64,000 nt of DNA from Pomphorhynchus laevis. Its lineage: Eukaryota > Acanthocephala > Palaeacanthocephala > Echinorhynchida > Pomphorhynchidae. Below are positions 10,806-22,286 of this stretch, in pieces; position 1 is the stretch's first letter; each line of letters opens with the position of its first letter. The position numbers and the translations under genes were made by a program. The notes below the pieces were generated by a model, which was not told the DNA's origin, did not search any database, and saw only the letters and a program-made list of their open reading frames with translations. Where the stretch lies: positions 62,001 to 126,000 of the forward strand of contig WNNJ02003262.1 in NCBI GenBank assembly GCA_012934845.2, written 5' to 3'.

Positions 10806-11310
10806 AAGCAGGATGATATTAGTGGTTATATCGTGTTGCAACTGGTTCGTGACGATATTCGTACACTAGTTTGCAGACACGTGTTTTTAGTATAAGATAG
10901 GTGGCAGCTTTGACTGTGCATATAGGATGGAATCCAATTTTATTTTTGGTAAACTTTCGTTTCTAGTGCGCCATACATTCCCCGATTCAGTTGAATATCC
11001 AAAAATCTTGGTGGTTCAGTTGTGTGAAAAAGTTATATTGTGAATTTAAGTTCACTTGATCTATTCAGTTGGTTATTGAAACGTTTAAGTTCACAAGGCT
11101 CACAAGGGACAATGATTAGAACGTCATCAATATACCTAACCCATACCTTTGGCTTTACTACAATTTCTGAAATAAATGTCTCTTCTATATCCGCTAAGGA
11201 TAAATTTGTATAAACTGGAGATACCGATGTGACCATGGCGATACATTTTATTTGATGATAAAAGGAACTGTCAAATTCAAAGTAGTTATAATCCAATACT
11301 AATTTAAGAA
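10806..11310 (-). mobile_element. PLE fragment, RT motifs and thumb
   Basis: Minus-strand frame 11296-11033 holds VTSVSPVYTNLSLADIEE (motif B region, GSPVSP-like) and VWVRYIDDVLIIVP (motif C, RYIDD). It continues to about 10806 with RFLDIQLNR, the FLD motif after the active site, and MHSQSCH. N-terminus and nuclease are absent. A Penelope-type element distinct from the Naiad copies. Confidence 0.75.
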
Positions 11311-11638
11311 GTTTGACAACAGTATATATAGCAGTATATATTGTATATATAAATTATCGTAATTTAAATCAAACAGATTTACTAGTTTAAATTAGACAAT
11401 GCGAACATAAACTTGCATTTATAATTTCACTATTTACTTTAAAATTTGATGTAATTAAGATTTGTTATATCGGGATGCAAGAATGAATGCTTGAAATTAC
11501 TTTAACGATTCCAGCTTTAAACCTAATAAGATTGAGTAATCAAATCGATAAAATACTTTAATAAGACAAAATATGAGATAAATCGATTAAAAATAATACC
11601 CCAATGATAAGTTTTAATATTCATATTTTGCAACTTAC
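11311..11638. other. AT-rich spacer, possible intron
   Basis: No coding potential. If the candidate exon at 11639-11748 is real, this is the start of its downstream intron (minus strand). Confidence 0.4.
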
Positions 11639-11748
11639 CGTGTTCCTCCAAAAAGAGGTTGTCGTGCAGGTAGCATTACAGTGTAGCTGTGAACAATTGG
11701 ATTCGATCTGCATTGTCTAGATTGCCTCTGGTACGGAGAGAGACCATA
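11639..11748 (-). CDS. Candidate host exon, unknown gene
   Basis: On the minus strand a 110-base open segment (YGLSPYQRQSRQ, CRSNPIVHSYTV, MLPARQPLFGGT) is bounded by tattag before it and gtaagt directly after it, good acceptor and donor signals, and is less AT-rich than its surroundings. It opens in phase 0 and ends in phase 2. The candidate first exon at 25513-25548 ends in phase 0, so the two could be spliced over an intron full of transposons. I do not recognise the protein. A chance open segment cannot be excluded at this length. Confidence 0.35.
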
Positions 11749-11830
11749 CTAATACAACATAAATATCCAACTTTACTTATCAAAATATAGATTATTATTG
11801 TAAATGCATTTATTCCCATCTATTTTAATT

Positions 11831-11988
11831 TTTTAATTGCAGGAACAATCAGGAAAATAAACTGACTATATTATTTAATTTCGCTAGCTCAAAATTAATT
11901 TGGTTTTAAAAATATTCTGAAGATAGGAACTATGAAAATAAAATAATAATAAAATCAATTTATTTCCTGATTATTCCTGCAATTAAAA
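11831..11988. mobile_element. Small foldback (MITE-like) element
   Basis: About 158 bases with nearly matching inverted ends: 11831-11862 (ttttaattgcaggaacaatc) and 11957-11988, its reverse complement with one or two changes. There is no coding capacity. The inner right half is similar to 20452-20540 on the other strand (both hold aaataaattgattttat and agaatatttttaa), so it is a repeat family, presumably moved by a DNA transposase elsewhere. Confidence 0.55.
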
Positions 11989-12649
11989 TCAATTATTATC
12001 GTTATTTAACCAAATATGATAGCTGCTGTCAGAATATAAGAATTAAGCATATCTTCAATATTTCGTTTTCTAGCAATGTTCTCGGTAATACAACGAAATA
12101 TCGAAAAAATGTTTAATTTCTATATTCTTAGGATAACATTTAAATTTCGTTTTCAAATTCTCAAATCAGATTGTCTAGTTTCGATTAAAATATCGAAACT
12201 AGAAGGGAACAAAACTAGAATAGATTATAATCTGGATAATTATCATAATATGGAAATAAAACTTTAATTTTATTTGAATAAATTTTTAAAACAATTTCAT
12301 ACTTAAACGTCAACTGCGATATGTGTTAATTGTTCATCATATATATGCTGCAAAAAATTATTTAGTTTATAACTTAACTCTTGTTAATAATTATTTTAAA
12401 TAAAGATGATGTATGTTATTTCATCCTTAATATAGAATAAAAACATAAATGAAAGTGTTACAAGTTAACAAAACCAATGGTAAAGAAGTTTATAAGTTTA
12501 TGATTTTATTATTTAATAATATTTGTATAAATATGTGATGAGATGGCATACTTCGTAATGTACTCGTCCAGCACTGGAATAAACAGTTTCAAACAAGTTT
12601 CGGAGTTCGTGCCAATTGATTTCGACCCACACACCAGATAATAAGGCGT
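11989..12649. other. AT-rich spacer
   Basis: A plus-strand open frame at 12076-12267 (63 codons, Ile/Asn/Lys rich) looks like AT-rich noise. I see nothing else supported. Confidence 0.4.
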
Positions 12650-12917
12650 TTGATTTGCTCAATTCTCACCTAACAATTGTGAAGCCCGACAATGCCTGAA
12701 TTGAGCTCGCCACTGAGCTTCACTACGCGAAGAAACGTTGTATGAGCATCGTGATATGCAGGAATTGCACCTACGTGTTGCGAGATAGCACAATATGCTG
12801 TACGTTGATCATGTAATGCTTTCCTCATTACGTTAGAGTGCTCTTTGGCGCGTATAGCTAACAGTCTTCCAGTTTGACCAATATAGACATTTTTTAACAA
12901 TGTAAACAAGATAAATT
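12650..12917 (-). mobile_element. PLE 3' part: GIY-YIG nuclease (other half at 16436-18150)
   Basis: Minus-strand frame 12909-12670 reads KNVYIGQTGRLLAIRAKEHS then RKALHDQRTAYCAISQHVG, the YIG half of a GIY-YIG nuclease with its Arg and His. The GVVYNLAC (GIY) half lies 3.5 kb away at about 16450. The short sequence aacaagataaatt (12905-12917) reappears as aacaagctaaatt (16436-16448), so the two parts are one PLE split by an insertion. The fragment at 18310 belongs to the same PLE family. Confidence 0.75.
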
Positions 12918-13039
12918 TTTTTTAAAGAGAGAGATTTATTAAAATAAAAAAAAATTTTGTTTTTCCGAAAATGAGTACTGGAGGATTCCTATTTGTTACT
13001 GTTCTGGTTGTAATACTGCTCGATCGCCTAAACGCAGTG

Positions 13040-16000
13040 GCTTACCACGGGATGAGCGTGGACTTCACAGACTAGCAGATATTGACTGAGCTATTTCGAA
13101 GCTTATCTTTCTCTTAAGTTTTACTGCTAAATCACTGTAACTTAAGGGTTCTTTTTGTGCTAGCGTCGATGTAATTGTTTTCACTAACATGCTAGCTTCT
13201 TTGCCAAATCCTCCTGCTGTTGAAAAGACTAATGGAACAAATGAACTAAATTGAATTTGAATGAGGATTGCGACGGTGTAATAGCATTTAAATTAGAAGA
13301 AAGATGGCAAAAACCAACGCAAAATTTATTAAATTGAATATTTCGATGCCTAGCTGGCATCATCTTCAGCAATTGTAAGTAGTTTATTAAGCAGCCAAGA
13401 AAGTTCAAACTCTCTTTTGAACTTTCTTGGCTGCTTAATAAACTACTTACAATTGCTGAAGATGATGCCAGCTAGGCATCGAAATATTCAATTTAATAAA
13501 TTTTGCGTTGGAACAAATGAACTGTTTTCAATTCTTCGCACTCTTTCACTGTACTTCAATTTTTTCCGGTTTTCGTTGTACTCGAAGGCCGATTCAGGTG
13601 CACGAGTAATGTTTGATTGAGCTTGTGTTGAAAATACATTAACGTCGTAGAACGTTCGCTCGAATCGAGAACCGTAAACACCAGAGCATACTATATCTAG
13701 CCGTACACATTGATTGTTCGTTGTCGCTGAGTTTTCAAAGGTAATATTATCGGGAACATTCATTAACTCCGGTTCAATTCCGACATTGTGGCCAACTAAG
13801 CTCAGAGCACTTGCTATTGTATCCCGGACTGCATTATGTCGGATGATCGGTAGTGCTCCATAATTGCATGATAGTGCGTGCGCTAAGGTTATGTTCGACC
13901 CGCAGTAACACAATCGCTTATCGAGACCTTGATCCAAGTTATCATATCGTGCGTTGATTGCATCGGTGAATTCATTGATGGATAGATAAAATTTCTCGTG
14001 TTTTAGCGGTAAGGCACTTAGTCACGATGAGGCACCAAGATGTACCGCATATTTTGTAGAGGGGGGCTAGGTCGGTTAGTATTTTTGATACACGATCTAG
14101 ATGTGCTTGATTTCGGAATCGCGTAATTTCATGAAGTACTGTGTTTTGCTTTTCGCGTAGACTATCACTTAAAGAGTCTCCATCATAAGTCGATAGAAGC
14201 ATTGGCGATCCCTATTCCTCCTAGCTGGAAAGGGGAGCAGAGTATATTCGATATTCCATTGGTTTGCTTAAATGTAGCAAATTTAGGGAGCAAGTTGGAT
14301 TTTATGATATCTTCTAATTCATTCCATACCTTTTCAATGATGTTGCATGAACGCATTATGTGAATCCACTTCGACTGAATTGAATTGACCATTCCTGAAT
14401 ATGCAACGTGCGGATCATTTTTAGCTACTACGCACAATCTCTTGATTAGTGCTTTCCAGCCGGCAAGCAAATCGTAGATTGATTGCTCTTCATAATCATC
14501 AAAACCAATCGGTGAACCAAGGACGTTTATTCCAGTCGTTGTTGTATTGATGTTTGTTCGGGCAGTTGATCATTATTTATAGGTAGATGCGATAATATGT
14601 TTGATTTATTTTTGCGTTTATAAAGTAGCCATACTTCGGGCCGTCTACATGCAGAATATTCCACACTTTCTTTAACATATCAAGCGGTCCAACAAAGTTG
14701 GCATCGTCGGCGTACCATATTTGTACAACAGAAGGGACCTGCCGCTTTATTGTGTCGATCAACGGAAGTGAAGTCATAGCGAAACCTGCCATGGCAAAAG
14801 GGTCACCTTGTGTGAAACCTTCTGATGACAAGATACTTTTTTCACCGATTGTAAGTACAGCCGGGCTAGAGTACATATTTTGGAGTGCACATGACAGGGT
14901 AGGACATACAAAATTTATATTGTGTAGTGCAACTGTACGGTTTGTTAGGTTAAAAGCGTTCCTTGCATCAATAGTCATTAGACAATTTTCGGTTGATAGG
15001 CTTAGTTCCTTATTGAGATTCGCGATAGCAAGTTTAAGTCCACCTCTTTATGAAGCTCCCAATTGTGTAGTTCCTGCGACATCCTGTATACCATTGCATG
15101 CGATGGTTAGAATCGCTTTGCTTATGATCCGCCTGATGGTGTTGCATATTCCGATAGGGCGGATACCACCAGATTTCTTCAAAGCAACTAGACGACAAAC
15201 GGTGAAAGGATCGAGGGAGCCTGATGGCACTTTTTCAGTAGCAACAAAATAGCAAATTTGGCAATGGCATTGGCAAGTAAATTTGATTGCTGTCCAAAAT
15301 CGGTTAACATTTGAAACCATGCTCGAGAATCAAGCCCAGATGGTCCCGCCGATCCATTTATTCGTCTGCTTGATATGATAATGGCAGCCTCGTCTAGTGC
15401 ATATAACGACAATGATGATGGGGTTTTGAATTCGACAGCGGATCTGATAAAAGAACATCAGGAGAAGCTGTTGATGCGTCAGGGTGTAAATCTTTAAGTA
15501 GAAATAAAACAGAGATATCATTTATTGTGTGATCAGGACGGAGGACACCTGAGTCATATTTGTCTTCTAATATTGAAGAACCGGCTTTGATACGGCCCTT
15601 GATGATAAGACTCTGATATTGTGTTATCCAATTCAATGACTTCGAGGGACGACACAATGATATACTAGTTTGAAGATATTGGGCTTCTTCGAACAATGAG
15701 TCATAATCTTTTATTTTCCAGCTTGTTAGTCTGCGTTCCAAAGTTTAGCGGATTAAAATTGTCTTTCTTGAGGGTATACTCTGCAATAAACATTGCGAGA
15801 AGACTGTAGCGGTTTGTAGCATATGTATTGTACTGTTGACGTCTTCAGCAGCCTTCAGGTAAAAAGAACTCATAATTCCAACAATCTCATTACTGGCATT
15901 ACAACGAGGTAGGTCAATCAAGTTAGGTTTTAAGTGAATGACAATGTTGTGAAGTTCGTAGATTGTTTTCGGGCTATCAGGTTTTAGATTTTCGATTGAA

Positions 16001-16182
16001 TTTCGTTCTCTCTGACCTTCAGTATTTGCCGCGGAAAGAAACTGAGTGCGGTTTGAACAATGTTGTCCCCGACAGTTGTAACACTTCAATCCTGCTCGAG
16101 CACATCAACATCCTTTACATCGTGCTGCCTGACCATTACAAGTGCAGCATAGAGGGCTACCTGTAGGCTTACCGCGAACCAT
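13040..16182 (-). pseudogene. RLE element RT protein, broken copy
   Basis: Start chosen at 16182 because MVRGKPTGSPLCC matches MPKGKPATTLKCC of the better copy. Order: Cys-rich segment (CCTCNG..ARCKGC, then CYNCRG..CSNR), spacer, GPSGLDSRAW, RT with IDARNAFN (motif A), EGFTQGDPFAMA (motif B) and IWYADDANF (motif C), then CYCGSNITLAHALSC (CCHC-like) and VRLDIVCSGVYGSRFERTFY (PD-D/ExK-like). It is interrupted by an in-frame stop in the Cys-rich part, several frameshifts, and the palindromic insertion at 13244-13509, after which the frame FVPLVFSTAGGFG resumes. The nuclease assignment rests on the RLD...E/D spacing and is an inference. Confidence 0.75.
13244..13509. mobile_element. Palindromic PLE-tail insertion inside RLE copy 1
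   Basis: The 14 bases ggaacaaatgaact at 13230-13243 recur at 13510-13523 as a target duplication; the RLE reading frame continues across if this is set aside. Inside, 13314-13409 and 13416-13511 are perfect reverse complements (96-base arms, 6-base loop, the last two bases shared with the duplication). Each arm carries the PLE tail motif CUGAAGA-U-GAUGCC-AGCUA-GGCAUC-GAAA. It fits a PLE insertion made only of two facing tails. Arm identity means it is very young. Confidence 0.75.
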
Positions 16183-16435
16183 TGATCGGCTGTTGTATAA
16201 TTTCCTTGTTAGGATGTATGCTTTTATATATTCGATTGTATTTATATTATATATTGTAATCACTTAATCGATTCTTATAGCTTTGCTGTACCGGTGTTCT
16301 TTGCTGTACCGGTGTTTGTAAGTAGTTTTAATTGTATATTGTAATTAGTGTAATTAGCTCCAATCGATTTGTATGTATAATAGATTGTGAAATTTAAGAT
16401 TGTAAGATGTTTGTAATCAAGAAAATGTTTACTTG

Positions 16436-18150
16436 AACAAGCTAAATTGTAAACTACGCCAATCTTTTCAAACTCTGGTTTTATTTTAAGCTTGCTATCC
16501 TCGGTAATGAGCGTCTAAAATGATGGATGTTATCTGCAACTCTATTCAGCCTGTTATGAAGTAAGGAATAAGCATGTTGATTTATAAATGGTACCTCTAC
16601 AAACCGTTTTTCTACCATTACATTAACTTGTCGTTAATTATTTTTATACGAAGAGCATGATGGAATGCACGACTTATGATCGTGCTTGTGAGGTTTTTCA
16701 GTATACAGGAGAGTGCGACAATCATCTGGTAACAATATAAGGAACCTATTTTCTATGTACTGTTGTATTAAGAGGGTTACTTTGGATAACCTTTACATCT
16801 AGAAAGCTTATGAAGTTGTTTTGCGTGGGTTCGATTTTTTAATTTATACATGCATCTTTAGAGTTTAGAGTTTTAGTATATCGTTGTCGGAAGGTACATT
16901 ATTGAACGCCATAAATGCATCTTCAACATAGCGAACGTAAAATATTAAGCTGGGTAGACGTTGATAGATGTCAGCCTCTTAATTTCGCAACTTAATCTCA
17001 GCCAGAACGGGCCCTGAAGGTGATCCCATTGCGACGCCGTTTGATGTACATACATCTTACAATTGAATTCAAAATGATCTTTACTTGTACAAAAAGTTTG
17101 GAGTTTAAACCATTTAGCGATGCTTAGTGTCCATGTATGTTCTTTCTCATTTATTAAGTTACTGGCGAGGATGATGGCATCAACCAACGGAACATTAGTA
17201 TACAGAGACATTATATCAGCAGTCATTAGGCAATACTCGTGATTAAGATACTTTACTCTCGTTGCAAAGTCAGTTACATCTTTAATGTGTGCTGCGGTGG
17301 TACCCAAGTGCATTTGCAGTCGCTGTTTTATGAATTTTGCTAATCTATGACTAAAACTTTTATACGATGCGATGACCGGACGAACAGAATGAACTGGCTT
17401 ATGTACTTTAGGTAGTAAGTACATGAATGATGGCTTAACATTACTTGAACGGATATGTTCGTAATCCGCCAGCGATATTTTACTAGCTTTATGTAGGTTA
17501 AGCATATGCTTATTGAATTTGGTATGCATCGAATTGGTTGGATCTCTCATAATAGAAGTAAATTGCCCACCTGCTAGAATGTCATCACCAAACCTAATAT
17601 AATGAATACAATACTATCCATTGCTTTTCCTTTGTCTGATCGGCATATTGCCAAATCACTGTTGTTGCGTAGTTCTTTCAGACAATTTAAAGTTGATCTG
17701 TTAATATTATTCACTGTAGGGGCTGATATGTTCATGTAGTTGGGATATGATCGGATAATCCTCTGTGTAATATCGTTAGAAGGTGGATGATTTATATGTG
17801 ACAGGTCTTGAAATATTTTTCCAACACCAACATGGATGTCAATAACATCGTGATGTTTTGGTAAAACGAAATTAGGGCCAAGTGATAGGTCTGCAGTTTC
17901 GGATTCGCTAATAGTATATGATGATCAATTGTAATCTACAAGTTTGATGATGTTGTTATTAGATGACAGGGTGGAAATTACAGTTTGGGTCGGAAAATGG
18001 AGTTTAAAGTGAATATCAAGCTTAGAGCGGTGACTTTTTTGGATGACATATTCACGTCGAATTAGTCTGTTGTGCAAATTCTTGCGTGTAAGTGCAAACA
18101 AATCAATAGGAAGAATAGCGCATAGGTGAGAGTAACAAATACTTAGATTT
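16436..18150 (-). mobile_element. PLE 5' part: N-terminus and RT
   Basis: Minus strand. Frame 17550-16945 reads FMYLLPKVHKPVHSVRPVIA (the LPK.HK and RP segments) and LMTADIMSLYTNVPLVDAII (motif A). A frame change follows, then motif B and FYVRYVEDAFMAFN (about 16920-16880; the RY.DD box with one Asp changed to Glu), ending with VYNLACS (GIY half) at about 16450. Upstream to about 18150 is the decayed N-terminal part. With 12650-12917 it makes one Penelope-type element of about 2 kb before interruption. Confidence 0.75.
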
Positions 18151-18309
18151 TAAATTTTTTTATTTGTCATTTCTTTCTTCCTTAATATCGAATTTAATTA
18201 GTTTCTTTTGGAATTTGATTTGCAAGTTAGAATTTTTAAACTGTCGAATACCGGTAAGTGTCGAATACCATCATTTTACAGGCTCATTACGGAGGATAGC
18301 AAGTTTAAA

Positions 18310-18770
18310 ATAAAACCAGAGTAATGAGGAAAGCATTACACGATCAACGTACAGCATCTTGTGCTATCTCGCAACACGTAGGTGCTAAAAACCATAAAAT
18401 GGCGATTGATCTAATTGCACCGCTAAGAAAGGAGAGTAACGCTAACAAACGGAAGATAATACAAGCTATGTACATTAAGAATTTTAAAGACCATGTCATT
18501 ACAAATAACAAAGCGAAGATCACCTTTGAACTTCCATTAAATATTGCTGCTAGGAACTTGATGCTGCCAACAATTTTGCAGATCGACAATGTTAAAAACT
18601 ATACAGTAAATAGGTGAATTTAATTGGGTTTTATTTTTTATTTTACTATTTTATTTATTTATTATCCTCTAATTTCTTGTTATATATTTATCGTGCTCGA
18701 ACTGTCAATTTTACTTTTATATTTCAGACCGTGAAGATGACGTGCAAGAGCCCCGTCGAAATATTGGATT
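18310..18770 (+). mobile_element. PLE 3' end: GIY-YIG remainder and tail motif
   Basis: Frame 18324-18617 begins RKALHDQRTASCAISQHVGA, identical in family to the minus-strand piece at 12.7 kb, and continues through NKRKIIQAMYIKN to the stop. The catalytic YIG half is missing, so it is 5'-truncated. About 110 bases after the stop is the tail motif gugaaga-u-gacg..cguc-gaaauauu (18731-18767). A LINE begins right after. Confidence 0.75.
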
Positions 18771-18785
18771 ATAATCAAATAAATC

Positions 18786-20280
18786 ACAATGTTTCCTCGC
18801 CTCGATGAAATTCTTCCCCTCAAAACTTTTGTTCAATCACGTCACTATCGTGCAACATGGTTCGACTCTGAGTGTCTACTTCAAAACGCCTCCTGCGTCG
18901 TTCTTTCAGGACTTATTATCGTTATCTCAGACTATCTTCAGAACTTGACTCATCCTTTTATCGTAACAAATTCTTTGATCTTCCTCGTTCGCATAGGCAA
19001 CTTCCGCGTTCTAAGGCACATAGATTTTGGCGAAACAAACTGGCTTCCGCTAATGACTCTCGAACTAAATGGAAAACTCTTAATTCTGTACTTTCTCGTT
19101 CCTCTATCACCTTCACACTTAATCCTTCTCAATTCTCCGATTACCTAATTTCAAAATCTGCTTCTCTAATCGATTCAATCATCGTCCATCCACAAACTTC
19201 TTGTATCTCGTCTGTTCGTATCCCTGAGCTCTTTTACCTACTTGCGGTATCTAAAGATGAGGTATCTTGCCATCTTATTTCGTAAACTTGTAAGTCCTTT
19301 CCCGACCGATCCCATCCCTACTCGAATTCTCAAATTGTTGTCAACAAACTTTACACCTTTCCTTACCAGCCTTTTAACTCGTCAATCGTGAATGGAATAT
19401 TTCCGATTCTTTGGAAAACGGCCATTGTTCGTCCCCCACTTAAAAAGCCCTCTCTTGATTCCTCTCTTCCTTCATCTTATCTCCCAATATTAATTCTACC
19501 AACTTTATATAAAATTCTTAAACATCTTGTATTAAATCAGATAAACAAGTATCTCCCTTTATCGCAGCTCTACCCTTCTTTTCAATCTGCTTTCCGATCA
19601 TTCCACCGAACTAGCATGTCATAAAGTATTTTCTGATCTGCTCTTCGATCGTGACAAAGGACTTTGTAGTGTGGTAATATTGATCGATCTTTCATCTGCA
19701 GTCGACATTGTCAATCACAAAATCCTTCTGTTTCGTCTTCGCTAGCACTATGGCTTCTCTTCGTGCAATTTGGCTTGGTTCTCATCGTATCTCTCCGATC
19801 GATCAAGTCATTCCTTAAACATCTTCAGCGGCTCATTAACACTGCTGTGCGCATCCTTTTTCGACTTCGTAAATCCGATCATATCTCTTCCTATTTATCA
19901 AAACTTGGATGGCTAAATATTGAACATCGCATTCGTTCTTGTCTGCTTTGTCTAACTTATCGCATTCTCCATTGTAATTCTCCTTCTTATCTCTATCTGC
20001 CAACTCCAAGTGATTCTCGCTGTCTTTCTACTCACCTACGTTCCTGTGCTTCTCTTCTGCTACACGTACCACTTCACTCAACCAACTTCGACGGTCGATC
20101 TCTACATATCGCTGCTTCTCTCCTTTAAAATTCCCTACATGATCATCTGCAATCATCATCCTCACTCCATTTTTTCAAAAGGCAACTACGATCGATGCTA
20201 CTAAAAGAGTAACTTTTTTAATGTTTCGCTTTTGTTGGATTGTAAGCACACCGTCTGTGCGCATTTGCCACATTAAAAAA
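18786..20280 (+). mobile_element. LINE-1 copy 2, 5'-truncated
   Basis: Plus strand. It starts after the endonuclease region (RATWFDSECLL near 18860), holds the linker (FWRNKLASANDSRTKWKTLN), early RT (VILIDLSSAVDIVNHKILL near 19680), then jumps near 19800 directly to the C-terminal LQRLINTAVRILFRLRKSDH, so the catalytic FADD part of RT is deleted. The end (LHIAASLL near 20120) is the CR1/L2-type 'LWNSLP' region. Several frameshifts. About as old as the copy at 57-64 kb and less decayed than copy 1. Confidence 0.75.
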
Positions 20281-20890
20281 ACTTAAAAAAACTTTCCTTC
20301 TAACAATAACAATGATACTTTTGACTAAGAGTTGTATTTAAATATTGACTCAATATATTATTACGAAATAAATAATAATAAGCATTCTGTTTAAAAAATT
20401 CTGACGACAACTTTCAAATTTAATATATATCGATAATAATTTTTTTAATAGCAGAGACAATTGGGAAATAAATTGATTTTATGATTTTTATTTTCATATT
20501 TCTTACAAGTATCTCCAGAATATTTTTATAGATTTTTAAATATTATTTATTTGGTCTTAATCGAATTCTTTTTTACTCAATTTCCTTTGTAATTTTACGA
20601 TATATTTTGTATATATTTCGTCTTTTGTTTTTAAACAGATTACTTATTATTTGAATTTTATTAATATTATATACCCCTGATTAAACTTTAATTACTCTTT
20701 TAGTTTCAATGGTGTTTTTGTTTCTTTATCTTTTTGGTTTTGTTAACTTGTAACATCCGCTTTAATGTTTCTATTCTTTATTTTCATATATATATATACG
20801 AGAACAGCATATAGCGATTCGCTACTTAAAGCCATCACTGGATATGACAGCAGTGACTGCTTCAAAATTAATGCTACTCACTTTATGAAT
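20281..20890. other. AT-rich spacer with a MITE-like relic at 20452-20540
   Basis: No coding potential. The stretch 20452-20540 is similar to the reverse complement of 11900-11980, the inner right half of the small foldback element there. The rest is A/T-rich sequence; the last part may be the leader of the LINE that follows. Confidence 0.45.
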
Positions 20891-21056
20891 TACGCTTTTT
20901 GGAAAGGCATTTAGTGCGTTATCAACATGGCAATACATCTAGACATGGAACCAATTCATATAAGCCACCATTTTTAGTAAAATTATTAATTGAAAATTCC
21001 AACGTTTGATCAATACGATTTCTAAGAGCACAAAACACATTTGATACAACATTTAT

Positions 21057-22282
21057 TTGACTTTTCAAAAACGAAAAATGAGTAAATTTAGCATGTCGGA
21101 GCGTTCAAAGAACTCAATGAAAACTAATTTTCCTGCCAATGCAATAAACGAGGTAAGTGGAGATTTAGGTTCTCTTGAATATATTCCGGAGGGTGAACTT
21201 CCCCCGGTACCAAAATTATCCAACCTGGTGATTATCAGACTTTTGGTGCCTCTGGAAAGGCAGAACATGTTCAATGTTTTTATAAGAGGCTTTGCTCATC
21301 GATTTAAAAAAAGGATATTGTTCAATGCGATTAAATATTATGAATCTGAGATTAAAATCTCATTCTGCACTCCTGATCTCGCAATGTCGTACGTAGACTA
21401 CTTTAAAAAAGAGCATTCGGAACAAGGTATAATTGCTTCCAAACCAATCCTGGCAACAATAAAGATAAATAATATGCCCACATACATTTCAGAAGAAGAT
21501 ATATCAGCCCTAGAAACTGATTACAAAATCTCTAACGTGCGCTTTATAAAAGGGATTAAAGGCTTCCCCATTCCCGTGGCGTTCTGCAATGCCCCGGTTG
21601 ATGAAGCCCTAAAACTATCGATTTCAACATGCAATCCTTTTATGGGGTATAATTTGAGATTTTCAATAATCGAAACCGACTCACTAACGTACCCTCACTG
21701 CAACAATTGTCATCAGTGGGGGCATTGGTCCACTGGATGTTCTTTACCACATAAGTGCGGCGTGTGTGGTACAACTGCTATACATCATGAGAAGTGCGAA
21801 AGTAAGCCATTTTGCGCAAACTGCGGTGGTGAGCACCCCGCATGGTCAAAAAAATGTAAAATCTTTAAGACGTACCAAAAGAGACACAGGGGTGTAACAG
21901 CAAAACCTACTAGCTTCGTGGAAGCTGTACGTCTAACAAGAATGACGACAGGATGCCGGACACAGAAATTCTTAAACTTATTGAAATGCAGCATCAGGCA
22001 TCAATGATTCAACTTGAAAAATTGGTCCAAAAATTGGTGGGTCAATTAGCGGAATCCTTCCGTTCTCCTCCTTCTGGGAAGACCAACAATATTAAGAAGC
22101 TACCAAAATTTAAGAAACGAAACGGGTCAGCGCTAAGCATAGCCGCTCTGAAGCTTGCTCGGAAGGATTCGATTTGGGCTATGGCTAACGAGGGAAATGA
22201 AGATATCGCCCGTGGGCAAGCGACTCCATTTGTCGTGACGGGAAGCGGTAAAGGCGACTTTTCCGCCTCTAGTTGCGACTAG
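21057..22282 (+). CDS. LINE-2 ORF1, nucleic-acid-binding protein (one frameshift)
   Basis: Begins MTFQKRKMSKFSM (a second Met seven codons on is as likely). The N-terminal half has an RRM-like feel (LVIIRLLVPLERQNMFNVF, then ATIKINNMPTYISEEDI), followed by three Cys/His knuckles at about residues 222-275: CNNCHQWGHWSTGC, CGVCGTTAIHHEKC and CANCGGEHPAWSKKC. Near 21940 the frame shifts; the tail continues in another frame from 21953 (DTEILKLIEMQHQAS) to the stop at 22282. ORF1 proteins of this kind package the LINE RNA. ORF2 starts four bases later, suggesting stop-restart or shunted translation. Confidence 0.75.
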
Positions 22283-22286
22283 GTGG

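Larger units (their letters stand above)
12918..16435 (-). mobile_element. RLE element copy 1 inserted in a PLE
   Basis: A 3.5-kb element on the minus strand, delimited by a 13-base direct repeat with one mismatch (12905-12917 and 16436-16448). Its gene (16182 to about 13040) is treated separately. The leader is about 250 bases and the trailer about 120 bases with T-rich runs on the plus strand. Another copy is at 43882-47148, likewise inside a PLE. The direct repeats fit target duplications made by target-primed reverse transcription. Confidence 0.7.

Noticed and set aside
14698-15252. 184-codon plus-strand frame
   Set aside because: It is antisense to the RT domain of RLE copy 1, whose motifs A, B and C are clear on the minus strand.
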